From the NCBI GenBank assembly GCA_947034885.2, contig OX344754.2:21284501-21348500 (forward strand): a stretch of DNA of 64,000 bases, given 5' to 3'. Shown here in pieces: positions 22,432 to 35,406 of the stretch; the stretch's first letter is position 1, and each line of letters opens with the position of its first letter. The notes under the pieces are model-generated. The model saw nothing but the letters and a program-made list of their open reading frames with translations, did no database searches and was not told where the DNA came from. The DNA is from Thuidium tamariscinum. Its lineage: Eukaryota; Streptophyta; Bryopsida; Hypnales; Thuidiaceae. Position numbers and translations under genes: made by a program.

Positions 22432-25400
22432 CTAGTGTCTCATAGAGGAGTACTTTTCCTGGTACCCCCTCAGTCTTTCCAATTCCGCTTCCAATCGGGC
22501 GATCTGTTCATCCTTTGTATCTGTCCGTGTAACATCATGTCTTTCGGATGCACATGTTTTCTGTCGTCCTCCCGGGATCCAATCGTCATTTTCAACTTTG
22601 TTGTCAAATACACACTGCTTCATTTTCAGGGCCTACATGTAAGTACATATCATTTACAAGAACTTAGCCACTCACATGCATTACATTTAAAAAACAAATT
22701 ACCAGATGCATCTGGGGTACATGTACTGAGGATAGCATTCATAAGAAGGAACTCCCTTCAGTACTGTAAAGCACACTATCACCACGCACTCAGGGTAGGA
22801 CTTGAAGTTGTAGAACTCCATGCCCATCACAGAATTAACGCTGACAACAAAACCATCGCATTTTCCTCGCATTCCAAGTGAGCGACTACAAGGTCTACTT
22901 CATAATACACCTTTTTGAGCGGTTCACATAATATAACTGCAATTACATATGCTGCACTATGAAATTTATGAATACCATCAAATACCCAGCATTTCAATTT
23001 CAGTGAGTGCTACAGAAACGCTTGAACAAGGACATAATATTCACTTCAGTGCATACCTGATTGGACACATTTCTGGATGACTTGCGCATCCTCGAATCAT
23101 CCTCCTCACTAGGATGCCGATGGACGGTAATACTTCGTGACTGGTGCCTCCTCTTATCGTCTTCAATTACTTCTGCAGGTACCTCATGGCGACGCTGACT
23201 GCGCTCTACTGTCATACGCTCCTTCAATTTTCTGTATCCTTTAGGACGTTCCATTTCGTCGCCAACTTCCTCTGGATCAGGTGACCTGCCAAGAAGTTCA
23301 CGTAGACGCTCTCGAATTCCCTCTTCACCGGACGCACCCGTCCTACCTAATGTTCTGCGACAAGAATTCGCAAAACGACCATGTTCTGATCTCCTTTCCC
23401 TCTGCTTACTTGCCGCTAGCGACTCCAGACGCTTCCAGACCTTAGCATCCATTAGTGGAGGGCAACTGCCGCCCATGTTGATCAAAGCAATCAGGTCTGT
23501 CCTTTTCCTGGTCACAGCTTTTCCCATCAAGCCCCTCAAGTAATCCTCATTGAGATCTCTAGAGTATTCGAAGTGCTCATTCAAACGATCTTTGAATATG
23601 CAAATGTCTCCATGAGCTTGTCTCCTTATGTCAGTGCAGGACGGATCCAGCCACTTCGCTAACTTGTTAATTTCTGCTACCCACGCAGGTCTGCCGGGTC
23701 CATACGGTATTCCTTCATTGTTGACGGTCAGATAGAACGGTTTCTTGCCATCAGACTGTCGCTGCAATTTTTGAGATTCACGGATTGATTGCTTCTGTCT
23801 TCGTCTTCTTCTGTCATCTAACAAAGGAAGGATCTCCACGTCTTCTTCCATTCCAAAATTAGTTCCGCTGTAATTGGTCTCCCTAGATTGATTTGGGCCA
23901 CGTAACAATGGTGTACTCAGAGAATTGGGCGTCTGGAAACTTGTTCTTTCTCTTGATCTCTGTAAGCTGCTGTGGGGGGAAACAGACCTTCTGTACCTGT
24001 AGGTAATTAAGGTCGACGATGAATCCTTGCTGAGCCGACGACCACGGTCATTATCTTCTTCAAAAGCCCTACCAGCAGAATCTACTGCAGACAAATGAAC
24101 TCCACGTCAAATCTTACCGTTCAGCCTCATTCAAAAGTTCCACGGTGCTATGAATACTATTTATGAATGAGCGGAATTCAAAGTCTCCATGAACAAATGG
24201 CAATGTCTTCTAACGTGTCCACATTCCCGTCTACGACATGTTACATCCATGACGAAAACAATGAAAGAAAGTTCTTACCAATTCTATAGCGACATACACT
24301 ATCCAATATTGAGCATGCTTTACAGCTGCCATCTTGTACACATCCTTTCCCAGAATAATTCCTCCTAATTCTTCTAACTTCCTTCACTACTGTGCCTCTA
24401 GTGCAAGTGAATTTTGAAGGGGGAAGTCCTTTGTGGTTTTTAACAGATATGGAATTGTGCATACTGATTTTCGAAGCGCATTTACAGGTACAATGACATT
24501 AGGAAAGCAGTCCACGAACATGGTGAGAGAACTTGCAGACAGTCGAAAACTTAGAGATAATGCCCATGTGAATGCCCATTACCATTGAAGAACTTCATTT
24601 CATTAACGAGACACCTTAGCCTTTTTCATTAATTCACACTCACCCGGACGTTTTCTTGGAGACAGTGGTCTTGCGGAATTCTCCACGTCGACCTCTAGTC
24701 GGTTCCTCGTGGGCTGCTTCACTATGTGTCCTACTCCTGGACTTCTTGAATGACTGCGTTGTCGAATGCTAGCTTGGATGCCTTCAAGTGAGGTCGGTGC
24801 ATGACACAACCGACTTCTTGACAGTGAATCATGTGACCTTTCTTGGGGTAAAACACGTCCTTCTGCAGGACTACTTTCTTTACGAAAGTGATTCCTCCCG
24901 TAGTGCTGCAAAAAAAAACATAGCTTCTCATTAGCAGTGACATCTGCGAATTTTTATGGAAAAATAGACGAAATTTGCATTGTAATTATAATTGTCCACT
25001 GCCATCAAGATATCTCATTCCTTCGAAGAGGAAAGACTAATACACTATATGATGCTCCACAGCAATGGTGTACATGAGAAGAATGTGACAACACATTAAA
25101 TATTTACTTCTTAAGAAATGGAAATGATCACACCCCTTGCCAATATAAACTCAAAAATCCCACGGATCTTTTAAGCCTGCAGCCCTACGTCTTTAAAGAC
25201 AATGCAGTGACGGCCTTGTCCCATTTGCTGCTAGCTTCTACTTGGTTCCATAATTTATGCGGTTTACGTTTCAAACACTGAACATTAAAACACAACAGGG
25301 AATACGCAAACTTAAACTATCCCAATCAGTGTAGACAGATAATGGCGCACAGCCATTTAATTTTTACTTCGAACTTCAATGTCATAACATTCGGCAAGAT

Positions 25401-26715
25401 CTTTTGAGGACTACGAACACTCATTCAGTTTCTAAGAACAGATTAACAGTGACATGAATCTCCAACGTTACAAACTCTGCACTGTCATGTAATGAGGACG
25501 CCGACACTTGCCTCTGCCCGCATGTGATGCCAGTGTCCATCATTATCTATTGCAACAATGACTAAACTATTCCTGCAAAATGGGGCATTGGAAGTGGACA
25601 ACCAGAAAAGACACAGTCAAATTCATGTACTATGGAAAGAATCATACCCTGTTCTTCTCGTACACGGTAGGTGATGGACTTCGGGATTTCCCAATTGGAC
25701 ACGAAGAGCGAGGTCGTTCCTGACTGTCAATGGCCACGCCTCTGTCTTTTCGCGTGGATTCCTGGACGACGTCAGTTGTACCACTACGACATGTACCCTC
25801 ACCAGTTGGAATTTGAGGATACACGTTACCATCCCTTCCTTCAAACCCTTCATAGAAAGTTCTGTCTGACACCAATAGGTCCATAACTTGCTCTCCGACT
25901 ACTCCAACACCGTCTTGTTCAGTACGACCTGGTGTTCGCCGAGAGTCTGCCATTTAAAAGAAAAGGGTCAGAATTACACTTCTCTTTGTACACAGAGCAA
26001 TGAATTGAAAAGACAAAGCTCTTCTCAATAACGTCGTTATTCATACACACAAAAAGCATGCAGAAAACATTGCGGGCATCTTCAGCTGCCCATGCTCTCT
26101 TTGCACTCATCATTGCTAAGCATAGGGGGACTAGTCCACTTGGTCTGGACTTCCAATTCGTTGACCTATCCCATGAAGAAACAAATTGCATTCTTTTATA
26201 ACATATGAACTTCGAATTCACCCACCCAATGGCAGATGTGCCACTTCCATACTCTGATTACTTGATGGGAACTCGTGAGTGGGGGCACGGCTCTCATCCT
26301 CCTTTGGGACTCCTTCTTCAAAGCGAGTTTCAATATTCTGTTTTGGATGGGTTGTTCTTCCTCCATCTCCTGCAGTTCTCGTGACACATCCACATTTCAT
26401 GGCATCTTCTTCCCTTTTTCGACGTAGTTCCTTTGCATTAGATACACAACTTTGCAAATTTCCGAATATTGCTTCGACAACGGCAGGAGGTACCTTTTTC
26501 CTTCCCTTCGTGAGGACCGCCCCTGAATCCTTCTTTGAAGTCTTCTTTGACCCCATCAATAGAGGACGACTACTTTCACCTCTCTCTACTTGGTTCCTTT
26601 CCTTCGTTTCGAGCAGTTTCTGACTTCCTCTGGTGCACCTTCTTCTTCTATCTGCTCCTCCGTTCTTCGTCAACCGAATTTCTGGAATGACTTCACGTTC
26701 CTGAGACGCCTCCAT
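22432..26715 (-). CDS. CACTA accessory protein (Transposase_24-like), six exons
   Basis: A phase-consistent reading joins 26715-26226, 25946-25648, 24768-24644, 24463-24279, 24084-23057 and 22617-22432, giving ~770 residues. All introns are GT…AG, and the third exon's acceptor (CTAG) is the least certain. The fifth exon (residues ~480-620) has GIPYGPGRPAW, FEYSRDLNEDYLRGLMGKAV, then VWKRLESLAASKQRERRSEH and GRTG, the pattern of plant Ptta/En/Spm accessory proteins (Transposase_24 type) thought to bind subterminal repeats. The N-terminal third is basic (nuclear targeting likely). The last exon is a short Glu/Leu coiled coil (EQIARLEAELERLR) whose acceptor is a GAAGCAG tandem, so one Gln is optional. 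The ATG lies just after an acceptor (TTTGTAG), so further 5' exons may exist. The family assignment is from motif order, without a search. Confidence 0.65.
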
Positions 26716-26873
26716 TATCACAGCCTACAAAGCAATGAAAAGGTTTCATAAGTACTTCACACTGCGGAGTGTGAAGAGTACACAGTACATTTGAATTTCA
26801 TGTGAATGTAATATTTGCGTAACGCCTTTTTCGCTTACAATGAATTCAAGAAGTTTTGTCAGTCAAATTCACT

Positions 26874-27137
26874 TTATCTGTAATAGGTGATTTCCCGTAA
26901 TTGGAACTCCTTATGACTAACAATTTCTGAACCAAAAGCAGAATTGCAGACTTTCTGGAGCGAAGTATAACACAACGCACTTCCAACATCGGCACGTCTC
27001 CCTTTCTTCGTGAATTCTTGACGAACACAGTAAGGAATTGAAAGCGCAAATACGCCAATTTTGTTAGGTACGTCTGCAATAGTAAGTCCGAGTGATTTCT
27101 GAGATGCACTGAGCCAATGCAAAACAGAGTCCTCCAA
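26874..27137 (-). CDS. Possible upstream exon of the minus-strand gene
   Basis: A frame opens in phase 0 after a good acceptor (GTCTCATTCAAG at 27,138-27,149) and encodes LEDSVLHWLSASQKSLGLTI and onward to a stop at 26,874. The phase matches the end of the 29,106-28,575 exon. No donor was found before the stop, so it would be a terminal exon of an alternative transcript. Function unknown. Confidence 0.35.
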   Translation of the reverse strand: MEDSVLHWLSASQKSLGLTIADVPNKIGVFALSIPYCVRQEFTKKGRRADVGSALCYTSLQKVCNSAFGSEIVSHKEFQLREITYYR

Positions 27138-28574
27138 CTTGAATGAGACAAAGACCAAAGCAGAGGAAAAAAAATTTCTTTAACAGAAATAAGTACGTAC
27201 ACATTTATTTAGTTCCACTGTGTAACATATCTAAAGCAACGTCCCAGAACTTAATCAAGCACTGAAATGCATCTTGCACTAGCACTAATTCATAGGGAAC
27301 ACTCTCTTCTCCGCTAGCACCTCAGTCACGCTTTAACATTTCACTAGAATGATGCTGGAACAGCAACACATAAGTTCTGACATACTGAATCCGATGTGCA
27401 CCCAATCACTAACTCGTACTTACATTCCGGAGTCCAATCTGCTCTCACATGGCAAGGTAGTAAGTTTTTAACGAAGGTCAATTTCTTGCTCTACACAAGG
27501 ACAATAGACACAAGAAGCGTGTGCCTCAATGGAAGAATCAATCTGGACACCAAAGTAATGCCTTCCTTTCATCAGTCCTGTATCACTTTCCAAAACCGAT
27601 TACCAATGCAGAAATTTCAACAAAAATAAAGCAATAACAGCATGTCAATATTGTGAGAGGAAGAAGACAGAACTCACTACACTGCATAAAATATTTCCAC
27701 GTTCTTCTGAAGCCAAAAATACAAGTCAATGAGTGAATTAAATCCTTACGACATTGTGTAATTCCGTTCCATACCCGAATTTCTAACAACAATTCCACAG
27801 GTATTCTAAGGCAAAACCGAAAGAGGAATCTTAAAAAAATATGAGGAAAAAACTTCATACTGTTCGTGCGATTGTACGTCGACCAGTCCCCGACAGCAAA
27901 TTCAGGAGCACCTGACTAACAGTGACGCTGTAATTGAAGTACGTTTACAACAAGGTCAAAAACGTGTAGAGAAAGTCATTCACTGGAAACGCAGGCATGA
28001 TTACAGAAGGTCAATTCCATTACGGGAAGAACAGGGCACTCCATGAACAAGTGAATGTCTTTGAAGCACTGTTCATTACTAGCAGGTACAAAGAGGTCCC
28101 ACAATTCCTACTCTGTGGGCTCAGAAAATGATGTTTCGCCAGATTTTGGGTAATCAAAGTAACGGCTCCACAGGACTTGTTCTCTCTCCACAACTATCTT
28201 ACATTCACCTCATCGGCACTATAGTTTACTTAGTAGACGACTTGAACTCATACTGTGTCTCCTTAGGAAAACAGGCTTGTTTGTCAAACAGGCCGACAAG
28301 GCTTCGCTGCTTTACCTATTGCAGGAAGCAGAACTCATCTTCATACTCAGGAGGGTCCACTTAGTTGCTGAGCTGGAATTCTTTATATTCTAAGGCAGTG
28401 TTTATCCTCGAAGTCGGGGAACTTGGGCAACATTAGGAGGTCGTGCTCTCCATAATCAGTTAGAGAAGGAAGTTTATGTAAAGACGGTACGACACTCTTG
28501 TACGTTTGACTCCTTTTTCATCTTCTCTGAAAACATCAGCGGCATGCAACATGTACATGAAGAGGGCAACTTAC

Positions 28575-29106
28575 TTGGTTTTGCACCGCTCTTTGCTTCT
28601 TTCCTCCTGCTCCGCTTCTTCTCTTCTTGTTTTCAATTTGACGGTGACGAATGCGTTTGACGTTCCTCTCTTCCTCTGTTTCTGTATCGGTCTTTTCTTC
28701 AGGTTGTACGTACTCAGATGAACTTGTGCTCCCGGAGCTCTCAGACTCGTTGTCCGAACGATTGCTCATGAACTGTGAGTCACTGGACCTCATGTCCTCA
28801 GTTCGCATAACATCCTTGACATAGTTCTGCCTCCCTTCCACGCATCGACAGAATTCGACTTCGGAGTCACTTGAAAGTAGTACACAGGCCTCCGGCAAGG
28901 GAGGGCAAAAACCTCGAAGACAGCTTTTGTTACCACGGCGTCTTCGATTTCCCAATGCCTTGTCCGCCAAGTTAATTTCACCGCTGGGCTTTCCATGTGT
29001 TTCAGCTGTTGATCCATACTCTGCCAAGGTTGACAGTTTTTTGATCGCAGGAGTCGACGAACCCAGCTGGGCGACCTTGATGGCTTGTCGGTTAACTTCA
29101 TTCCTC
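28575..29106 (-). CDS. Upstream coding exon, acidic Ser-rich protein
   Basis: Bounded by an acceptor (TTTTCACTGACCAG) and a donor (CCAA/GTAAGT at 28,574-28,569). One frame stays open for 177 codons across it. The encoded segment is Ser/Glu-rich in the middle (SDNESESSGSTSSSEYVQP) with a basic KKRRSGAGGKK end. It lacks its own start and stop, so it is an internal exon. It could lie upstream in the accessory transcript or in a separate product of the same promoter. No family is recognised. Confidence 0.45.
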
Positions 29107-29765
29107 CTGGTCAGTGAAAACAATGTCGAAGTAAATTTTCCACGAAACAACGCAATGCAGTACTTTCCTTACGTTCAGTCCCCCCCCAGTTACACAATAA
29201 GAACAACGTCTTCATTAAATTTTTATATGTTTCAAGAAATAAGTGCAGAGCGAGAAGGTTAGCCGGACTGGAAAGAAAGGAATACGAACCACAATGACAG
29301 CAAGATCAATACGAACACGGTAAAAGAGAAATTCTTCGCCTCTCCCAACACTCTAACTGTCTAATTTCCGCACTCAACGAACAGAGGTCGCTTATCGATG
29401 AAACCCATTTCATCCGGTAGGGTAGAATTAGGTTTATCGGTGCTCAAGGCACACTGCTCAAGAAGAAGAAGGCATTTAATTGGATTATTCGACACCGCAA
29501 GAAAACTTCGTCGTTTTGCAGAGGACGGTCGTGGCACGCAGCCTTCGGAATGGCAACTGTCAGGTGCGCCTCTAAATTTGCTATGCACGTTCGTCATTCA
29601 TTTAATTCCGCGCAGACATTCTAGTTTCTAACAAAAACTATGTATCAAATGCAAGCACTTGTAGAGCCGCAAAGACTACAATAACTTGCCTCACCTTCAC
29701 TTCCTAGGTCGCGCACAGAAAGCTCACACGTAAGCCGATCTCTCTCCCAGAAAAGCTAACTTTTG

Positions 29766-29774
29766 CCTTATATA
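29766..29774 (-). promoter_or_regulatory. TATA box of the minus-strand gene set
   Basis: On the minus strand the sequence reads CTATATAAGGC. It is followed about 75 bases downstream by a donor-like AGTGAAG/GTGAGG at about 29,694, suggesting a short non-coding first exon. It lies just left of the point where strand composition switches. Confidence 0.45.
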
Positions 29775-32700
29775 GTGAAATGCCTCACTGCTCACTCTTG
29801 AAGTCACTCCCTTTCAGAGAGGAGCCGCCCAAGTGGCGAAGGAGTTGTGCATCGGCCGCTACCTTAGAAGATTCACACGAAAGTTCATATGAAATTCTGT
29901 AAGCACTGTACCTTCTAATAGACGAGCAAATGTGCGTAGGTATTACATGTACCGCATTTCCAAGTAATTTAGCTTCACTTCAGTAAGGGAAACTCACATT
30001 GTCCTCCGCAGCTCTGTCTCCCGTTGTAAGATGCCGTCGTTGCACGCTACCATTCTGGAAGCTTGTACGTAGGAGGAACTCGCAAAATTGCTACTCAAGA
30101 CTTTAGGTATGCATTGTCAGGCGTCACGTAGGAAGGTAGTGCGGTGAACATCTAAGGGAATGCGAATATAGTACTGAACTATAAACTTCTCTGTCCTCCG
30201 CTTGTCTTCGTTTGTTCCAACATAATCCTACGTCAGTCACAGTTGTGAAACAAAGAAGCTGACAGTGCAGGGAAGAAGTTAAAGTCGGGAACATACTGCG
30301 TTAGGAAATGAATTTGAACTTCATTCATCTTTTTCCAGTGCTTTGCAGTTCGCAACTCTGCATGCTGTCTTTCAATGCGATGTGATTTTTGAATTTACAT
30401 TAATTGCAGTTGAAGTTGATGTTGACAGCTTAAGAACATGGAATAAATGCTCAATTACATAAAAGTAACCAGTAGAACAGCAGTGACGGTCTGTAGCAAA
30501 TGTTACTCTCATTTCATTGTGTTCAGTCAGGAGAGAATGAACACACTGCTATCGCAGCATGGACGCTAATGAAGACGAATGGTAGACCTTAGCTAATGAG
30601 TTTCTTTAGTTTTTTGCAAATTACTGGTGTCTTGAGATATTCCATTTCATGAAATTCACTTCAATGTAGAGGTGAATGACTAGTTAGATGTCCTGTTCCT
30701 TCTGTCAAGGTATACTGCAGACGAAAACCCAGTGAAATTGAAAAGCAGACTTAGAATTAATTCCTATATGGAACTTGTATTCAAGTTCCGTGAGGATGGC
30801 CTGCATTGGTTTGGTATCAAGCACTGTATGAGCTACAGTGAAGTGCCCTTGTTTTCTTGTCAGTTCCTGTTGGGTACAAAGGAGCCCCTCATTCTAGTAC
30901 TGCAGTCTGTGGATGTTGAAGGAATTCGAAGTAATAGGCACAGTGAAATTGAATCTTTCGAATTGCGTGCGTCATCGTCACATGTTATTAGAAAGTGGTT
31001 TCGAAAACTTTCACGCTGACCTTCACGTTGCTTGCTTTCAAAGTGCAAGTAGGTGCACTTCTCTTCATCTTCTATCGGTATTCAGCAGTTGGGAAGTTAA
31101 TTATACGGTAGGTGAATTCCAAGAAAATTGTAGGAAAGAACAAAACACGGAGAGTTCAGTGTTCAGTTATGGAGGTTGTATGCTCTTGTTCGGATTGTTT
31201 GCTTAGAGCCCGAATTTTCGGGATGCACTGCTCTTGTCCTTTGCAAACTCGTAGGGCTTTATCGCTAGTAGACGCAATTAGAGAGAGAGCTAGGAAATGC
31301 AGGTGTAAAACGAAGAGAGTATTGCCAATCTTATTTTGTTCAGGGAAGAGAGTGAAGTTGCCAGACAATGTAAATGGTTATGAATCACAAGAATCAGAGG
31401 AAGGGGAGCTTGAGGGAGTATTAGAGGGGACCTAAACTGATTTAGTTGTTGGCGGTCTTCAGAGTTGAAGGTGCAGTCGCAGGTACTGAAAGACCATTTG
31501 CTTTTTAGCATGTCCACAGTGATGTCAAAGGCTTAGGTATTTGGGCTTCATTTTTTTGTGTGAGTTTACTGAGCGAAGTCTTTAACCTTGTTTCAGTCAA
31601 TGTTTTCTCTTAATCATAACGATGGTACTTGATTAATGTCTTCAAATTTTTCGGTTATCCGAATTCAGAGCGCAAGCATGAGGATGACAGTTGCTGGACT
31701 TGTGGTCCACTGGAATTCCTGGGTTTTTTTAAAATATACAACTGTATGATTTGGAATTCCTGTTGATACTTGTTTTCATGACATCTGAAGTGACAGTTTG
31801 AAAGTCCAAAGGCGCTGGTGGACAAAACTATTGTCAGTGCGCACTCACATATACAGACTGTGCAAGTATCGCAGGTAAGATCATGCCTCCTTCTTCTGAC
31901 TTAATTAAATCGGTCGGCAGTACCTTTTTCGACAAGGGAGTATAAAAAAAACTGTATGAGACCTTGTCCTCTTCACGGCTAAGATTTGTATTGTCAAAAA
32001 TGGGTTAAGGTAACGGTAAATTATTTCTCAGACATCCCCATGCGGTTGGATACTTTTAAATCATGTGGATCAGGAATTAATAAGAAATGATGGAGATTTC
32101 CTTCGTAGTCTGTAAATGCCGTATTGTAGGGAAATATAAATCTGAAATCCAAAGATTCTGCAGTCCTGTTCTTGATGTTCGTACTTAAAATGTCCTTGTA
32201 TTCATAGGGAACGTTGTCCCTTCATTTCTATTACTGTAAGTTTGGAATTTTGCACGGCTGTCTGGCTACATTATGTTGACGATGTCAATGTCTATTCTCA
32301 AAGGAAATAGTGAATTCTGTATGGTTATCAGGTACTTAAAGCAGAATCATGAGAGAGTAAAAACTTTATTGACTACATATTTTGTGGTTTCTATTTCAGA
32401 ATACGGAGGATTCGGAGCTATTACCCGCTCTTGATTCCCAGTTTCTTATCTTCCTTCGCAAGTGAATGAGTTGTAAAAGATCATTGACAACAGAGTTCAT
32501 AAGCTCTGTTAGGCGTTGACGGTGCCCAAGTCAGACCTCTTACTGATTCATTCAGACACACGCCTACTCTGTAATCTGAGTTACAGGTATGAGTTCCGAC
32601 CTTCTCTTAGTAATAAAAAATGAAGTTCATCTTGAATAAGGAAACACTGTAATGTTGTAATTGTGATCGTCTTGGAACTTTGGAAGTGTTAATTGAAAAT

Positions 32701-35405
32701 GAATTTCGTCGTAAAATGATGTACAATGAAAACATAGCGCTAACAGGAGGTTCGTGAAATAATGCATGGCTGCTGAAGTAGATTGTGCGCAATGTCATAT
32801 GCGTTAATGGTCTATAGATCTCGGATTCCATTAGGTCCACACCAATATTCTTTACATGAGATTCCCGTATGTTGAACACGGAATTGACATGCAGGAAGAC
32901 TTCTATTGTTTGCACAAGACTGATAGAGAAGATATGACTGGTAGTGAGAATCTTGTGATGGTAGAAGACGATGAGTTGTTAATGAGGAATGGCATGGGAC
33001 GGACAAAGACATTTCACGTTCCCATGACACGTGTGTTCACTGTGGAACTTCTATGTGAAAATGAATCAGTCATCCTATAGTACTGAAGCGCATTCGTAGG
33101 CAGAACTTGGAGGTTTGGCTGATAGAGCAACTAGAACACATGCTCGCTCCAGCTTGCATACTTGTAGAGAAGACTACGGCAGTAGAGAAGCAGTCCCAAC
33201 TTCTGTTGCAATAGGAGATTGGCAGTAGAGGATTCAACCCTTAGGGGTTCTCAATAGAAAATTTTATCGTCGACTGTAATTCTGCTCTGCTTTGAATACA
33301 AGAGCATATGCTCATGTAAGTCTCAAGGAAAACGTGATGTGTGCAGCTTGTATGGCCACCTAAATCGTAATGTTAATGTAAGTGTGAGTTGAATTTCCAG
33401 AAATTGTTTTTCATTCATTTTGTCTTCTTGAATGAATTGGATTGCAGAGTGGAAAAGGTCCCCGGGAGTTGCCAGTTGTCGATGTTGTGGTCATTAGCAG
33501 TCTGCAAGGTATGTGATTGCATTGTCCTCATATGTAACTCAAGAAATGTAACTGTCTTGTACATTCAATCTTTTTGATGTCCAGTACTGCATGCTCAGTA
33601 TGCATATTTTGCATACTTCTTGAAAGACTGATGAAGTTCATGGAACGGACAACCTGGTTGTACGGTACTTGTGAATTGGCTCAGCATTCGTAATATTGTA
33701 TTCCAGTCCCCTGGACATGTCTAGTCTCTAGCATTTTAGTTGGATAGAAAATGCATAACAAAAACGTAAATGATTATCAGGTAGTTGGAAATTGTTGGAG
33801 TTGTAAGGAACACTGAATCCTACATTCATTCTGAGGAGACGCTGCCCAAATGAGATTACTGTTCCCTTGTCAAGAACGTCAGATTGTTACATTCTTAAGT
33901 TTATAGACTATTTTCAAGTGCTTTTCAAGTAAGAAGAGAAGCTTCCAGTATATGGAATAGTGCGATACACAAGTACTGTGAGTGACTCATGACATTGGTT
34001 TACATGACGTCTTCATGTGCTTTTGTTCAGTAGTGGGCATGACCTTGTAAGTGAATTTTAAGCTTTTAACAGAAGAGAGTTATTCATAACTGAACTGTAA
34101 TGTTCACTTGAAATGTCGTTGAACTGATTCGGTGTGTTGCAGGTTCTTCGAGGCTGGTGTTGCAAAATCAGGTTCTTCTAAAAAGGTGCAGATGTCAACA
34201 GAAATGTGTGCCTTCGTTCAGTGAATTCTGATATCTTTCTTCCTCATAGTAAGCATAGTGATTTGAACGTGAAGTCGAGTTCGTCAGTTTCATTGTCAGG
34301 CAATGTTCTATCGATGGATGCATCGACTATAGAAAATGAACACATTCACTTCATATGAACTTGTTGTACATGTTTGGAAAGAAGGAGAATGGCTTCACAT
34401 TCAATGAATATTAACGATTTTTTTTTCAAGTGTAACAGTTTCGTGAGGGACTTATTGCACAGCATTTTAAAATTGGAATGTAATTATTACCCAATGGAAA
34501 CAACATAAGAAATTAAGAGGAAAGCTGTCGTAAGAGTTCTGACTCTGACCATGTTCCCTTCTGCACTAGACTTACACATGTAACTTGCTTAATTTCTCAT
34601 TCTATGTATCAATAGATTAAACTTTGAGGCTAAATGAGTTGGACAGAGATGTGGTCAGTGACATTGTGCTGATGTAATTTAGTAATGAAAATGTGGAAGC
34701 AGTGAAGCTTCCAGCGTATGTTTCAGTAAAGAACAGCCCACTTCAACATCCGACCGAAGCTTAACAGGTATGTCGATCGAGTGCATCTCAGCAGCACTGT
34801 TCTTGAATTTGTTGTAGGATTTTCATTGTATTCATCAAATTTCCTGTGACACGTGTGCCTCATGAATCTTCTAGGCAAAGCTGCTTCGCATCGTGGATGT
34901 CTACTACATGCAGGATTCCTAACTCATTCAAATGTTATGTTCATACTAGTGTCCGAGGTCTTGAATGTGTTCTGTATATGATGGAAATGGTAAGCTCCGT
35001 CATAATACCTTACATCTTGCAAAGGGACTCCAAATGACTCCGGAAGCATGTACTGAATGCTTGAATGTGGGAGACCCAAATGTATCGCACTTCTTATGAA
35101 CATGGTTACTGTAGACCTATGATTAGGAGAGTGGCTCTGTCAAGAAGATAAAGTGTCAGGTGGTAGTTGTCTTCACGTGATAGTGTAACCTGGATTTCCT
35201 ATTTTCATTTGACTAAAAAAAAAACAGTTTGTTTTAAAGAATTTGGGGAAATGGAAGTGCTTTGCATGCAATGCACGATTTAATCATGAGCTTGTCAATA
35301 AGTAAAGTTGGTCATATGGACTAATGGATGATTATTGCATTGCAGAGTAATGCCTGCATAGAAGGTAGTCGCTCTCTAATTTCAAGAATTGAAAGTATGT
35401 TGCAG
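29775..35405. other. Divergent regulatory/leader region of the giant element
   Basis: Between the minus-strand promoter and the first recognised exon of the plus-strand transposase. The strand bias turns from G-poor to C-poor near 30 kb. Short plus-strand frames (30,732-31,019; 31,112-31,435, the latter Cys/Arg-rich; 34,846-35,037) have no recognised domain. They may be leader exons of the transposase gene. Confidence 0.45.
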
Positions 35406-35406
35406 G

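Noticed and set aside
24603..24911. 102-codon minus frame (HYGRN…) as the full third exon of the accessory gene
   Set aside because: Starting at the good acceptor at 24,906-24,910 in this frame leaves one spare base at the donor, which does not fit the next exon; the shorter exon 24,768-24,644 in another frame fits both neighbours.
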